23,179 bases of DNA from Pseudozyma flocculosa PF-1 (Eukaryota > Basidiomycota > Ustilaginomycetes > Ustilaginales > Ustilaginaceae), in assembly GCF_000417875.1 (NCBI RefSeq), contig NW_006920884.1, forward strand, positions 515,081-538,259, read 5' to 3'. The notes under the pieces are model-generated. The model was given only the letters and a program-made list of their open reading frames with translations. It was not told the origin of the DNA and did no database searches. Position 1 is the first letter of the stretch, and every line of letters begins with the position of its first letter. A program made the position numbers and the translations under genes. Of the stretch, positions 1 through 8,071 are shown one piece after another.

Positions 1-695
1 CCCCCCCCCCACCCTCACCGGCGCGGGTGGCTTCGCCCTGCCGGGCACTCAGTCCCTCTCTCAACGCCGACGTCGTTCCCGGTCAACACGCAGACGCTGC
101 AGCAGCATCTCGACCTGGTTGCGCAGAGCTCGCCCTCGCTCCTGACACCGCTGACGGAGATTTACTTCCGGGCCGTGTGGCAGCGCAATCTGCCCTGCAA
201 GACGGTCGAAGAGGTGTTGCACATCCTCGATACCGACGATGCCGCCAAGGGACTGTGGAAGAGCGACCACGACAGGAGGGAGAGCGTCGAGCAAGCGACG
301 TCAAAGGAAGCAAAGGAGAGGGGCAAGACGCTCGCCAAGAGGATCGTCGAGGAGGAAGGCGTCTTTGGCATGCCGTGAGTCGTCTGTGGCGCGGCGTTCA
401 GGAACGGGAAGCGGCAATAGGCGCTAACAAGCTGGCCGCCGTCGCGCCCCGACGGACAGGTGGTTCAACGTCACCCGTGCCCGCGATGGGCAGAGGATGC
501 AGTTCTTCGGCAGCGATCGCTTCGAGGTACGTACATTCTGGCCCGTCGCACGTATGCCCTTTTCCGTAATCGCGAGAGCCGCTGACAGGGCTCTGGCTCC
601 TTGCTCACCACCTTCGTCGTCTTCAGCAAATGGCTGCGTTCCTGGAAAAGCCGTACGCTGGCCCGCACGCCGATGGACGTCTGTCCAAGCTCTAG
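1..695 (+). CDS. Kappa-class glutathione S-transferase / HCCA isomerase (DsbA-like), 3' part
   Basis: The 5' part lies outside the window. The visible frame (frame 1) runs to 374, then 460-526 and 627-695 (stop TAG). Introns are 375-459 (GTGAGT, branch CTAAC at 423-427, acceptor ACAG) and 527-626 (GTACGT to TTCAG). An exon may start near 53 after an AG at 51-52, so the first codons are uncertain. The spliced protein reads FPVNTQTLQQHLD, then a helical stretch with EIYFRAVWQ, then VFGMPWFNV and FFGSDRFEQMAAFL, ending PHADGRLSKL. The G-[MV]-P-x-F cis-Pro segment and the F(W)G-x-DR-x-x-x-[ML] ending are typical of the kappa GST / 2-hydroxychromene-2-carboxylate isomerase family, thioredoxin-fold enzymes that act on glutathione conjugates in mitochondria or peroxisomes. 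Substrate is unknown. The N-terminal glutathione-activating Ser is not in view. Confidence 0.85.
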
Positions 696-1492
696 ACGCC
701 GGGCTGTCACGTCGAAGCCCACTGCCCGCCCGCTCCCGTCGCCGTCCTTTGTCTTTGATCGGCAGCAGCTCGAACCATGGATATTTTAAGAGGCAGTCGC
801 AAAGCGGCTCGAGATGACCGTATCGGGCGAAGTGGCGGCGACGTGACGTGAGGTTTCAGCGCCGCCGGTCGCCTCGGCGAGCTGTGCTCGGACGGAAAGG
901 TTATTCAGTTGGTGACAGCGGACGCTTGCAATCAGCAGCACCAGGCACATAGCTTTGTATTTGGGTCTCGGAGCCCGAGCCAGACATCGAGCGTGACATG
1001 GTGTTGGCGCACAGCTGCCCGGCCTCGTCGGGGATCAGCGAGCCAGCCAGCCGTCTGCGTCGAGCGTGGCGGCGAGCGTATCAGGCGATGCGAGAGATGG
1101 TGAAGGCGCCCCTGCGAACGGAAAGCACTGCCGGTTTAAGCGAGAAGCCGATTTTGTTACAGTACGAGCAACAAGGCCCAGTGAAGCCCTGATCCGGAGC
1201 GACATGATCCGACCGAGAACGGCGGGCCCGCAGGCTCCTCTGACCTCTCAGCTTGCCTCTCTACCTCTCCGAGGTAAGTACCTACCTACTTGCCCTGAAG
1301 CGCGGACCGCCGGCGCCGTGCACCGCGTCCGGCCAAGGTGGAGGCGGGTCGCGTGACTGCCTCTCTCGTGCTTCTATGCGCCGCGGAGAGCGAAGCGATA
1401 TAAGGTCAAGGGACGGTGGGGCTAAAATCTGGCTCCTGACCATCCACCATCACCACCTTCCTCCTGCGCAACATCGCCAGGCACATGTCGCA
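696..1492. other. Intergenic region / promoter of the 1493 gene
   Basis: About 800 bp between two plus-strand genes. I see no convincing ORF with family features; the open frames here are short and Arg/Ser-rich as expected from GC-rich DNA. The only recognisable element is a TATA-like box at 1398-1404. A CTACCTCTCCGAGGTAAGT stretch near 1260-1280 could be a 5' splice site, but no transcript is evident. Confidence 0.5.
1398..1404 (+). promoter_or_regulatory. TATA-like box upstream of the 1493 gene
   Basis: ATATAAG about 90 bp before the ATG at 1493, in otherwise GC-rich DNA and at a spacing suitable for a fungal core promoter with a short 5' UTR. Confidence 0.5.
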
Positions 1493-2195
1493 ATGAAGTC
1501 GTCCCTCCTCGTCCTCGTCCTGTCGGCTCTTCTGCTCCTCGCTTCGACGCAATGCGTGAGTTCGGGGTCCCTGTCTCGTCCAGCTAGTTCCCCGCCATCG
1601 TCGGTCCGTGGCAATTTGACTGACCGACCGATGGCCCCATCCTTGGCATGGCATCAATTAGGTCGAGGCACAAACGCTCTTCACCCAACCCTACATCGTC
1701 CCAGGTACATCTGAGGACCCAGACGTCACCGCAACCGCTGCGAGCGGAGGAGGAGGCGCAGGGGTGGGGTCTGCCCAGCTGTGCTCCCTCTCTTCCATCA
1801 TCGCTTCCCAGACCGGCGGTCCACCCCGTCCCATCGGTCCCATCACTTGCAACCCGCCCTCTCCGACCGGCTCCGGCTCTAGCACTACCAGTACGGCCGC
1901 CGCCACTTCATCGACGGGCAGCAGCAGCGGCGGCGGGGCCGGCGGATCCACCATGCCCACCTCTTCCGCCATGGCCTCGACTGCAGCCATGACGACGACC
2001 ATGCCGTCCTCACCGAGCATGACGGCCTCCGTCATGCCCTCTGCACCAGCCACGGGACAGAGCAATGCCGCCTCGGTAAAGACGAAGCCCTCCCGCTCCT
2101 TTGGCGCGACGGGGCTCGTCCTGCTCTTCACCACCTTCGCACTCCTCGTCGGCCTCACCTGGTTCCTCGACGAGCTCCTCGTCCTCCTCGTCTGA
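1493..2195 (+). CDS. Small secreted Ser/Thr-rich protein with C-terminal hydrophobic tail (GPI-anchor candidate)
   Basis: Two exons, 1493-1555 and 1662-2195, giving about 198 aa. The intron 1556-1661 (GTGAGT, ATTAG acceptor) is phase 0. Without splicing the frame ends at 1714, so the splice is needed to reach the long second frame. Residues 1-21 are a clear signal peptide (MKSSLLVLVLSALLLLAST); cleavage is expected near VEA-QT. The mature part starts QTLFTQPYIVPG and has two cysteines (CSLSS, ITCNPP). It then becomes low complexity in Ser, Thr, Ala, Gly and Met (residues about 90-160), a likely O-mannosylated stalk. The tail from about 170 is SFGATGLVLLFTTFALLVGL followed by more hydrophobic residues with one Asp and one Glu, so it could be a GPI signal or a membrane segment. 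This architecture is common for fungal cell-wall or surface proteins. No enzyme domain is seen and the function is unknown. Confidence 0.7.
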
Positions 2196-2228
2196 TTCTC
2201 GAACTCGCACCTCGCTTCCACTCCAGCG

Positions 2229-2273
2229 ATGCCATGCCATGCAATGCCATGCCATGTAATGCCATGCCATGCG
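2229..2273. repeat. Three tandem 15-bp units built from ATGCC
   Basis: Units at 2229-2243, 2244-2258 and 2259-2273 each read ATGCCATGCCATG plus a two-base end (CA, TA, CG). It lies in the 161-bp gap between two convergent genes, in the likely 3' UTRs. Confidence 0.9.
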
Positions 2274-2356
2274 TAGCCAAACGTCCATGCAATTCCATGG
2301 CGAGATGGTCACAATTAGACACCTCTGACGACGAGGCGGGCCAGTCGGTGAACGCG

Positions 2357-4729
2357 TCAGGCCAGATTGACATCGGAAGCAACGCAGCCCGCGTTGCCCC
2401 AGTAGTCTCTGCCGCGCACCACGATCCTGTACCGGCCCGGACCCTCGTCCATCAGGTCGCGCTGCACGTCGAAGCTACCCTTGATCTTGGGCTCGCCCCG
2501 GACCTGCCTGCCGACGACATAGTACAGATGCCGCGACTTTTCGTCAAACTGGCTGCTCATCTTGGCCGGGAACCACGTGCCGTAGGAAAAGGACGGTTGG
2601 TAGTGCGAGAAGAGCTTCGAGTGCCATCGCACACTCGCTGGAGTCGACGTCGACGTGGGTATGAAGGCGCCCGTCCACACGTTGGGCAACTGCAAGTGAC
2701 AGGGGAGCGAAGGCCAGGAAGAGCGGGAAGCCGGAGCGGGGAGCTGCCAATCAGCTGTGCCTGGAAGATGCAACGCGTCAATGCGCCAGGCTGCTTGCTG
2801 CACACTCACCTTGGCATGCTCCCAGAGATTTCGCCACTTGTCCGATGTGTCGTCGCCGCCGTCGCCGCCGCCGCCTCCCAGATCGCACGGGTCCTCGCGA
2901 TTCGGCGGGCGCTCCCCGTCCTTCCTCTTCCTGATGCCCAGATCCATCGCAAACAAAGCCAGGGGCTCCATGCCGTCGGCCGGATCGCCCGGCGTCGACT
3001 GGAATGCCTCGAAGCCGGCGTACATTTCGACCTGGCCCGATAGCGTCGGCACGAAAAAGTCGTCGGACGACGCAAATGCCACTGGCGGCACATTAAGCGG
3101 GTCGGTCGAGGGGCGGCCAAAATAGAGCGTGGTCGGCGAGCCGTAAGGTGGGACGGTGGATTGGTAACGCTTGCCCTCGCGCGTCCGACCCTCGCGGAAC
3201 ACCTGGAGAGGCTGGAAGTACTGCCATCCGAGCTCGTCGGGGTCCTTCCATTCGGTCCAGTCGCGATGAGGCCGCGCGACGCGGATTTCGAGCTTGCGGT
3301 AGCGGTGTGGGTAGAAGCGAACGGAGCGGTCGTCCTTGGTCTCGGAGTGGTCGGCCGGGGGATCGGTGCATGGAGGAATCGACGAGAGGCCTTCCCTGAG
3401 CGCATGTCCGAGCACATCGCCACGCGCGACCTCATCGCCCTCGCGGAACGACAGTGTTGCCGGATCGAGGCCGAAGATCTGGTATACCACCGACCACTCG
3501 TCGCGGATCATGAGGCAGTGATCCGCTTCGTCGTTCCAGCCCGCCCCATCGCCAACCAACGGCGGTTTGTGGCGCAGGTACGGGCGCGACCAGACGACCT
3601 GTCCAGCGACGGGTGCGAACACCTCTTCGGGCGGCAGAAGCAACGGCATCTCGGTAGACGGTGCGGAGTCGTCGATGGCAGTCAAAGCCGATGCAGTGCG
3701 ATTCTGAGCCGAGGGGGGCGGCGTGGTGATGGCAAGCGGGATCCGGATCTGCACGCCCAAGTTCCAGGATGACTGTTCGACGTAGACGTTTTGCTGCGGA
3801 TCGGCCGGCTCGTCCTTGCTAGCCTTTGGGATGATCGGGTTCTCCATGGACCCGCTGATGCGGTTGGCGTTATCCTGGTGCCATACCCGGTCGTCTGTGC
3901 CTGGACGGCGGGAGCGAGCATTTCCCGCGAGGGGCCAAGAGGCGCGGGAGTGGTCGAGCTCCAGCTGGCCTACCCACCACCGCTGATGGGTGTTTTGCGA
4001 CCCTTTACCCGCCTCGCGCGCGTCGACGGATAGGCTGACGACGAAGCTGGTGAGCGCTTCCGAGCCCCGGTCATCGTCATCACTGCGTCGATGGTGATAG
4101 ATGTGCGGGCCGGCCCAGTAGTCGTCCCAGCCGGTGCAGGCACGGCTGTCGAGGACGATGCGTCCGCCTGACTTGACGGCGCCTGGCCGGTCGAAGCGGC
4201 ATTCGAGCGAGTCTGCGTGGCTTCGGTTGGCCTTTGCCTCGCCGAGATCGTCGTCCTGGCAGCTCTCGATGCCGCCAGACTGTTTTCCGCACTCGAGCAT
4301 GACTTGATCGCGCGAGCGGCGGCGGAGGGGGCCGAAGTGTACGACGGCCGTCTCTGGGCGGTAGACGGCGGTGTCAAAGTGGATTGTCAAGGGAAGCCGG
4401 GGCGGAGCGGCAAAGGAAGGAGCGGGATGGCCCGCGGCGGTGTGGGGGCGGTTGATGTAGAGGCCATGGTGGGAGAGGCGGATGGCGGGTACGAGTGCGG
4501 GGTCGTCGTCCTGGACGTCGTTGGCGTGTATGCGGTGAGCGAGGCCGGGCTGCGATTGTGGATGCGCCTGTTTGAGCGACAAGGGCAGCTGGGCTGCCGA
4601 TGCGCGGTGGGCGAGCTGGACGAGGAGCACAAAGAGGGGCAGCAGGAGGCGGATTCTGGCGAGCCACGAGGACGCCGGCCGTGAAGCCGGCGGTGTGGCT
4701 GTTGGCGGCATGGCGACGGGATGCTGCAT
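2357..4729 (-). CDS. Secreted protein with degenerate M23-like (duplicated hybrid motif) domain
   Basis: Minus-strand frame of 790 aa from the ATG at 4729 (750 aa if the candidate intron 2690-2809 is removed). Alternative starts are the ATG at 4711, with a better -3 base, and 4843. Starting at 4729 or 4711 puts a signal peptide at the N-terminus: an Arg-rich stretch, hydrophobic LLLPLFVLLVQLA (about residues 28-40), then ASA-AQ cleavage. Residues about 365-445 read EEVFAPVAGQVVWSRP, then a HCLMIRD strand, then GDEVARGDVLGHAL. This is the pattern of an M23/lysostaphin-like barrel (aP-x-x-G-x-V ... G-x-x-V-x-x-G-x-x-L-G). Where active M23 enzymes have Y-x-H, this protein has VVYQIFG, so peptidase activity is doubtful. 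The first 365 residues and the C-terminal part (ending GNAGCVASDVNLA) match no family I know. It is probably an extracellular or wall-associated protein. It converges with the 1493 gene and diverges from the HotDog gene. Confidence 0.7.
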   Translation of the reverse strand: MQHPVAMPPTATPPASRPASSWLARIRLLLPLFVLLVQLAHRASAAQLPLSLKQAHPQSQPGLAHRIHANDVQDDDPALVPAIRLSHHGLYINRPHTAAGHPAPSFAAPPRLPLTIHFDTAVYRPETAVVHFGPLRRRSRDQVMLECGKQSGGIESCQDDDLGEAKANRSHADSLECRFDRPGAVKSGGRIVLDSRACTGWDDYWAGPHIYHHRRSDDDDRGSEALTSFVVSLSVDAREAGKGSQNTHQRWWVGQLELDHSRASWPLAGNARSRRPGTDDRVWHQDNANRISGSMENPIIPKASKDEPADPQQNVYVEQSSWNLGVQIRIPLAITTPPPSAQNRTASALTAIDDSAPSTEMPLLLPPEEVFAPVAGQVVWSRPYLRHKPPLVGDGAGWNDEADHCLMIRDEWSVVYQIFGLDPATLSFREGDEVARGDVLGHALREGLSSIPPCTDPPADHSETKDDRSVRFYPHRYRKLEIRVARPHRDWTEWKDPDELGWQYFQPLQVFREGRTREGKRYQSTVPPYGSPTTLYFGRPSTDPLNVPPVAFASSDDFFVPTLSGQVEMYAGFEAFQSTPGDPADGMEPLALFAMDLGIRKRKDGERPPNREDPCDLGGGGGDGGDDTSDKWRNLWEHAKVSVQQAAWRIDALHLPGTADWQLPAPASRSSWPSLPCHLQLPNVWTGAFIPTSTSTPASVRWHSKLFSHYQPSFSYGTWFPAKMSSQFDEKSRHLYYVVGRQVRGEPKIKGSFDVQRDLMDEGPGRYRIVVRGRDYWGNAGCVASDVNLA
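2690..2809 (-). other. Candidate 120-nt in-frame intron
   Basis: Within the secreted M23-like gene, read on the minus strand. The 5' end is AAG|GTGAGT at 2809, the 3' end CACTTGCAG at 2690, with a possible branch site GCTGATT inside. The length is 40 codons, phase 0 and free of stops, so both spliced and retained forms keep frame. Confidence 0.6.
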
Positions 4730-5310
4730 CGGAAGGTGTCTGTCTGGTGCGCCAGTTGAAAGTAGGATGCTCGGTGAGAAAGGACGAACGGTCGCGGTGC
4801 GCTGCTGCTGCTGCTGCTCGATGGGGGGGGGGGGCGTGGCCATCGGCCTCTGAGCCGACCGAGGGTGGGTCGATTGGGAAGCTCGAGCCAAGCCGTGCGG
4901 CTGGGCCGGCACGCAGGCGGTTGCGGGGCGGAGCTGGGCCTGACTGGGTGTGGAGGGTGGAGGCGTTTGAATGTCGCGCTCGGTGCCGAGAAAGTAGGCC
5001 GTCAAGTCGCGGCGAGGCGAGGAAGAAGGCGGGTTTGCACCGGATAAGCCGGTTGGCTGCTTCCGGGGTCCAAGCCGGGGCGCAGCCTGGGGCGCCGCTA
5101 GGCCTCCTCGAACTCGGACCCCCCTCCGGTCGGAGCGATGGCGTGTGGGTGGGCTATCCATGGATGTCTCTCGCCCACCATCCTCGCTCCTTGGCGTCCG
5201 CTCGACCTCCGAGGCCCCCCTTCCGCTCCCTTCGTTCCCTTGCTCGACGCGCAACCAGGCTCTGGCTTGCAACGAATCGACCGGCTCGCTCCCGTCGTAG
5301 CTCCCCCGCC
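4730..5310. promoter_or_regulatory. Divergent promoter region between the secreted M23-like gene and the HotDog gene
   Basis: About 580 bp serving two divergent genes. Both strands stay open for long stretches here by composition alone, but no conserved protein is visible. It contains a (GCT)6 run at 4801-4818 and a run of 12 G at 4823-4834. No clear TATA box. Confidence 0.55.
4801..4834. repeat. (GCT)6 microsatellite next to a G12 homopolymer
   Basis: GCT triplets at 4801-4818, a short spacer, then 12 consecutive G at 4823-4834. It would be read as Gln repeats and prolines if translation of the minus-strand gene began at 4843. Confidence 0.9.
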
Positions 5311-6456
5311 ATGGCCGTCAACCCGACCCTCGCCCTACGACAGCCGTTGCGGCTCGTCGGCCAGGCGGCTCGTCGTCCTCGCCTGGCCCGCATCGCGACC
5401 CCATCAAACTCGGCGCCATCCGGCCTCACCTCGCCTACGTCGACCCTCTCTGCCACTCGCTCGGCCAGCACCGCCCCGCTTCGTCCCAGGACCGTTCGGA
5501 GCCCTCGCACCTCTTCGGCCTCGCCGCGCTACCTCTCCACCACCCCCCCTAACAAGGCGGGCGCACGCTCCGCTGTGGGCACCGCCGTGCTCGTATCCGT
5601 CGTCGGGATCGCCGCCTACGTCCTCGGATCCATCTACCCCTCGGCCGTGCTCTCCATCATCTACCCGCGCCCCGGCCCACCCCGCCTGAGAGACGACAGC
5701 CCAGAGGCACAGGCCCACGCAGAGGCCGTCGAAAAGGCCCTGCACGCCCTGCCCATCGTCAAACAGCTCAAGTCGCAGTCGGTGGCCAGCGGAGCGGCGG
5801 CCGACCTCCCCGCCTGCAAAGAGGGCACCCTCGACCCCACCCAGCAAAAGGTCATCCCCGCCGACGGCAAGATTGCGGGAGCCAACATCGCCCTCTCCGG
5901 ACCCGGCCTCGAAGGCGGAGAGGCCGACCGTCACCACTACGTCATGACCCGCCCTTACCTCCGCTACGACGCCGTCAAGGCGCAGCACTCGCTCACCGCC
6001 GGCTCGCTCCGCGGCCCGGGCATGATTGCCATCCCGCCAGTCGTCTTTGCAAAGACGGCCGTCGGGGCAAAGGAGACGGGCGGCAGCGAGGGCGACTCGG
6101 TCATCCTCGTCCACCTCGGACGCAGCCTGTGCGGCCACGACGGCATCATCCATGGCGGCATGCTCGCCACCATCTGCGACGAGGCACTCGCCCGGACCGC
6201 CATGTACAACCTGCCCGGCCACATTGGCGTCACGGCCAAGCTCGAAATCAACTACCGCAAGCCCACGCGCGCCGACCAGTTCATCGTCGTAAAGACGCAG
6301 CTCGTCGAGGCAAAGGGAAGAAAGGCCCAGGTGACGGCCCAGGTCGAGAACCTCGAGGGGACGCTGCTCCTCGACAGCAAGGCCCTCTTCATCGAGCCAA
6401 AGTATGCAAAGTACTTTCTCGACGCCGAGACCATGAAGCGACACCTCGAGGGCTGA
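5311..6456 (+). CDS. Mitochondrial HotDog-fold thioesterase with a membrane anchor (FMP10/THEM4-like)
   Basis: Single exon, 381 aa, start ATG at 5311 after CCCGCC. Residues 1-85 are rich in Arg, Ser, Thr and Ala with no acidic residues, and include RYLSTTPPN: a mitochondrial presequence. Residues about 88-110 (VGTAVLVSVVGIAAYVLGSI) form a transmembrane segment. The C-terminal half (about 205-375) is a single HotDog domain: GRSLCGHDGIIHGGMLATI at about 270-288, where H281-G282-G283 and D290 match the H-G-G ... D/E signature of the 4HBT/PaaI acyl-CoA thioesterase group. The strands VTAKLEINYRKPTRA and IVVKTQLVEAKGRKAQVTAQ fit as well. It likely hydrolyses an acyl-CoA in or on the inner mitochondrial membrane; the substrate is not deducible. 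It resembles the fungal Fmp10-type proteins in layout, an inference from memory. It converges with the EFM5 gene 171 bp away. Confidence 0.85.
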   Translation: MAVNPTLALRQPLRLVGQAARRPRLARIATPSNSAPSGLTSPTSTLSATRSASTAPLRPRTVRSPRTSSASPRYLSTTPPNKAGARSAVGTAVLVSVVGIAAYVLGSIYPSAVLSIIYPRPGPPRLRDDSPEAQAHAEAVEKALHALPIVKQLKSQSVASGAAADLPACKEGTLDPTQQKVIPADGKIAGANIALSGPGLEGGEADRHHYVMTRPYLRYDAVKAQHSLTAGSLRGPGMIAIPPVVFAKTAVGAKETGGSEGDSVILVHLGRSLCGHDGIIHGGMLATICDEALARTAMYNLPGHIGVTAKLEINYRKPTRADQFIVVKTQLVEAKGRKAQVTAQVENLEGTLLLDSKALFIEPKYAKYFLDAETMKRHLEG

Positions 6457-6627
6457 CCAGCAGCGCCAATCGGGGCGACGGGGCCACGACGAAGGACGGT
6501 GACTTATAGAACGAAGAAATAGACATTGACCGCGACTCCATCATCACCATATCGTACATTGCCAAGATTACAGACAGAGCAAGGTATCCTTTGGCATCTA
6601 GTCGAGAAGCACGATGCACGCGGCAGG

Positions 6628-7860
6628 CTAGACGTTGCACCAGGCGCCGAACTCGTTCGCCAGCCCCCGGTGCTGCACCTCGATGTCGAGGCGCTTCATG
6701 CCTCCGTGTGGCGGCTGCTGCTGCTGCTGGGCGAGGTCGTCGAGGTAGAGGTCCTTGACCTGCTCGACGATGCTGTCTCCGGTGATGAGGAGCACCTTTC
6801 CGTCTCGACCCGGTCGTTTGATCCTGCGCACCGTCTGCGCGATCTTGAGGTTGGTGTCGAGGTTGAGAAAGGGTGGGTCGACGATGCAGAGATCGACGTT
6901 GGCCTCGAGGTCCGAGGGGAGGTTGAGCGGGTCGTGCAGGTCGTACTTGACAAAGTCGCCGGGCGCGAGGAGCTCGAATCGCGTGTCGTACTCGAGCAGC
7001 TTGGTCGTCGTCGTCATCTTGGAAGAAGAGGGGGAGATGAAGTGGTGGTACCCGACGTAGGCGGTGGGGGAGCACAGAAAGGCGATGGTCTTTCGCGTCG
7101 ACGTCTCCTCGCTCCCCTCGGCCTGTGATGGGTAGACGAGGTGGTGGATGAGGTGAGCGAGCTGCTCGGTGAACGACTGGGTGTACCAGAACTGCGAGAG
7201 CTGCCAATCCTCTCCAAAGAGGGTGTAGAAGTCGTCGAGCGTGATCCTGCCTTCGCCGCCGCCGCGTCCCCCTGCCTCTTCTTGGACTGCGGTGCGCGTC
7301 GACGACGATGGTGGCGGCAGCGAGATGGGAAGGGCGCCGGAGCCAATGTGCCATGGATCGTCAAAGTTGATGCCATTCAGACGTTCCAGATCCGCCAACG
7401 CCTCGGACTCGTCGACGATCTCGTACGTGCCCGCCTTTCTTGACGCCCTCTGTGCCTTCCTGCCCCTGTCCTCGTCCCCGTCCTCGTCTCCGACAAAGGT
7501 GGAAGCGGAGGAAGATGTGGCGCAGGACGTCGACGACGATGCAGAAGAGTGGTTCCAGCCGCCTCCACCCCGGCTCTCGGACCACGACGACGAGGCAGAG
7601 ACGGAAGACGAGTGCGAGCCGGAGCGCGATGCCGTCGTGGTCGGTGCGCCTGGACGTCGGGATGAGGAGCGAGAAGACGACGGAGAAGGTCGAAGCGAAC
7701 GGAGCTTGGCTGATGATTGGGCCTTGTTTCTCAGCACTGCGCTGAGGAGGTCGAGGGTGGGGCTCGAGAGCGACGGCGGTGAGGTGCCCTCCATACCGGC
7801 CGCGTTGCCGTCGCTCGAGGTCGAGTTTTGGTCGCGCTGCATCTTCTCGCTGCGAGGCAT
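6628..7860 (-). CDS. EFM5: eEF1A lysine methyltransferase, Efm5/N6AMT2 family
   Basis: Single exon, 410 aa from the ATG at 7860. The start is chosen because it precedes the conserved N-terminal helix (LSSPTLDLLSAVLRNK, about 30-45, matching the 'LSxxxLxALxxF' start of the family). The core begins near residue 195 with FYTLFGEDWQLSQFWYT, then KTIAFLCSPTAYVGY (AdoMet region, from about 257), LLEYDTRFE (288-296), and the catalytic-type motif D328-P-P-F in LCIVDPPFLNLD, followed by GKVLLITGD and LANEFGAWCNV at the C-terminus. This is the Efm5 (fungal) / EEF1AKMT1 (human) family, cytosolic enzymes that methylate a lysine of elongation factor 1A. The protein is much longer than the usual 210-250 aa because of a Ser/Arg/Gly-rich insert at about residues 50-165 between the N-terminal helix and the core. 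Upstream in-frame ATGs would add a poly-Cys tract and are not favoured. Confidence 0.88.
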   Translation of the reverse strand: MPRSEKMQRDQNSTSSDGNAAGMEGTSPPSLSSPTLDLLSAVLRNKAQSSAKLRSLRPSPSSSRSSSRRPGAPTTTASRSGSHSSSVSASSSWSESRGGGGWNHSSASSSTSCATSSSASTFVGDEDGDEDRGRKAQRASRKAGTYEIVDESEALADLERLNGINFDDPWHIGSGALPISLPPPSSSTRTAVQEEAGGRGGGEGRITLDDFYTLFGEDWQLSQFWYTQSFTEQLAHLIHHLVYPSQAEGSEETSTRKTIAFLCSPTAYVGYHHFISPSSSKMTTTTKLLEYDTRFELLAPGDFVKYDLHDPLNLPSDLEANVDLCIVDPPFLNLDTNLKIAQTVRRIKRPGRDGKVLLITGDSIVEQVKDLYLDDLAQQQQQPPHGGMKRLDIEVQHRGLANEFGAWCNV

Positions 7861-8047
7861 TCTAGTGGAAGCAAGAGGAGGTCGGCGCTGGAAGGGGGAT
7901 GGATGCAGCGGAGGCGGGTGGTGGTGAGGGTGATGTTGTCGCTGCGCCTCGACAGACGGCTGCGAGCAGATCACCATGATCACGTAGTCGCACCGCGGCG
8001 GCCGAGCGCCAGCGCACCTCGGAGTGATCCTCGCCCTTGATCGAAAG

Positions 8048-8071
8048 CAGCAGCAGCAGCAGCAGCAGCAG
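8048..8071. repeat. (CAG)8 microsatellite
   Basis: Eight perfect CAG triplets about 190 bp upstream of the EFM5 start, probably 5' UTR or promoter. On the minus strand it would encode Cys repeats, an argument against translation. Confidence 0.95.

Noticed and set aside
4730..5272. N-terminal extension of the secreted M23-like gene to an ATG at 5272
   Set aside because: It would place about 180 low-complexity residues before a clear signal peptide and runs through the (GCT)6/G12 tracts.
5404..6444. 346-aa minus-strand frame antisense to the HotDog gene
   Set aside because: Typical antisense shadow of a GC-rich coding region, with strings of Asp, Glu, Gly and Val and no motif.
4600..6456. 618-aa open frame extending the HotDog gene upstream
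   Set aside because: Residues before the ATG at 5311 are Arg/Gly/Ala-rich, overlap the divergent gene's 5' coding region, and would bury the mitochondrial presequence.
6628..7860. DPPF motif read as a DNA N6-adenine methyltransferase
   Set aside because: The surrounding order (FGEDWQLSQFWY, LLEYDTRF, DPPFLN, ANEFGAWCNV) is that of Efm5/EEF1AKMT1 protein lysine methyltransferases, once mis-named N6AMT2.
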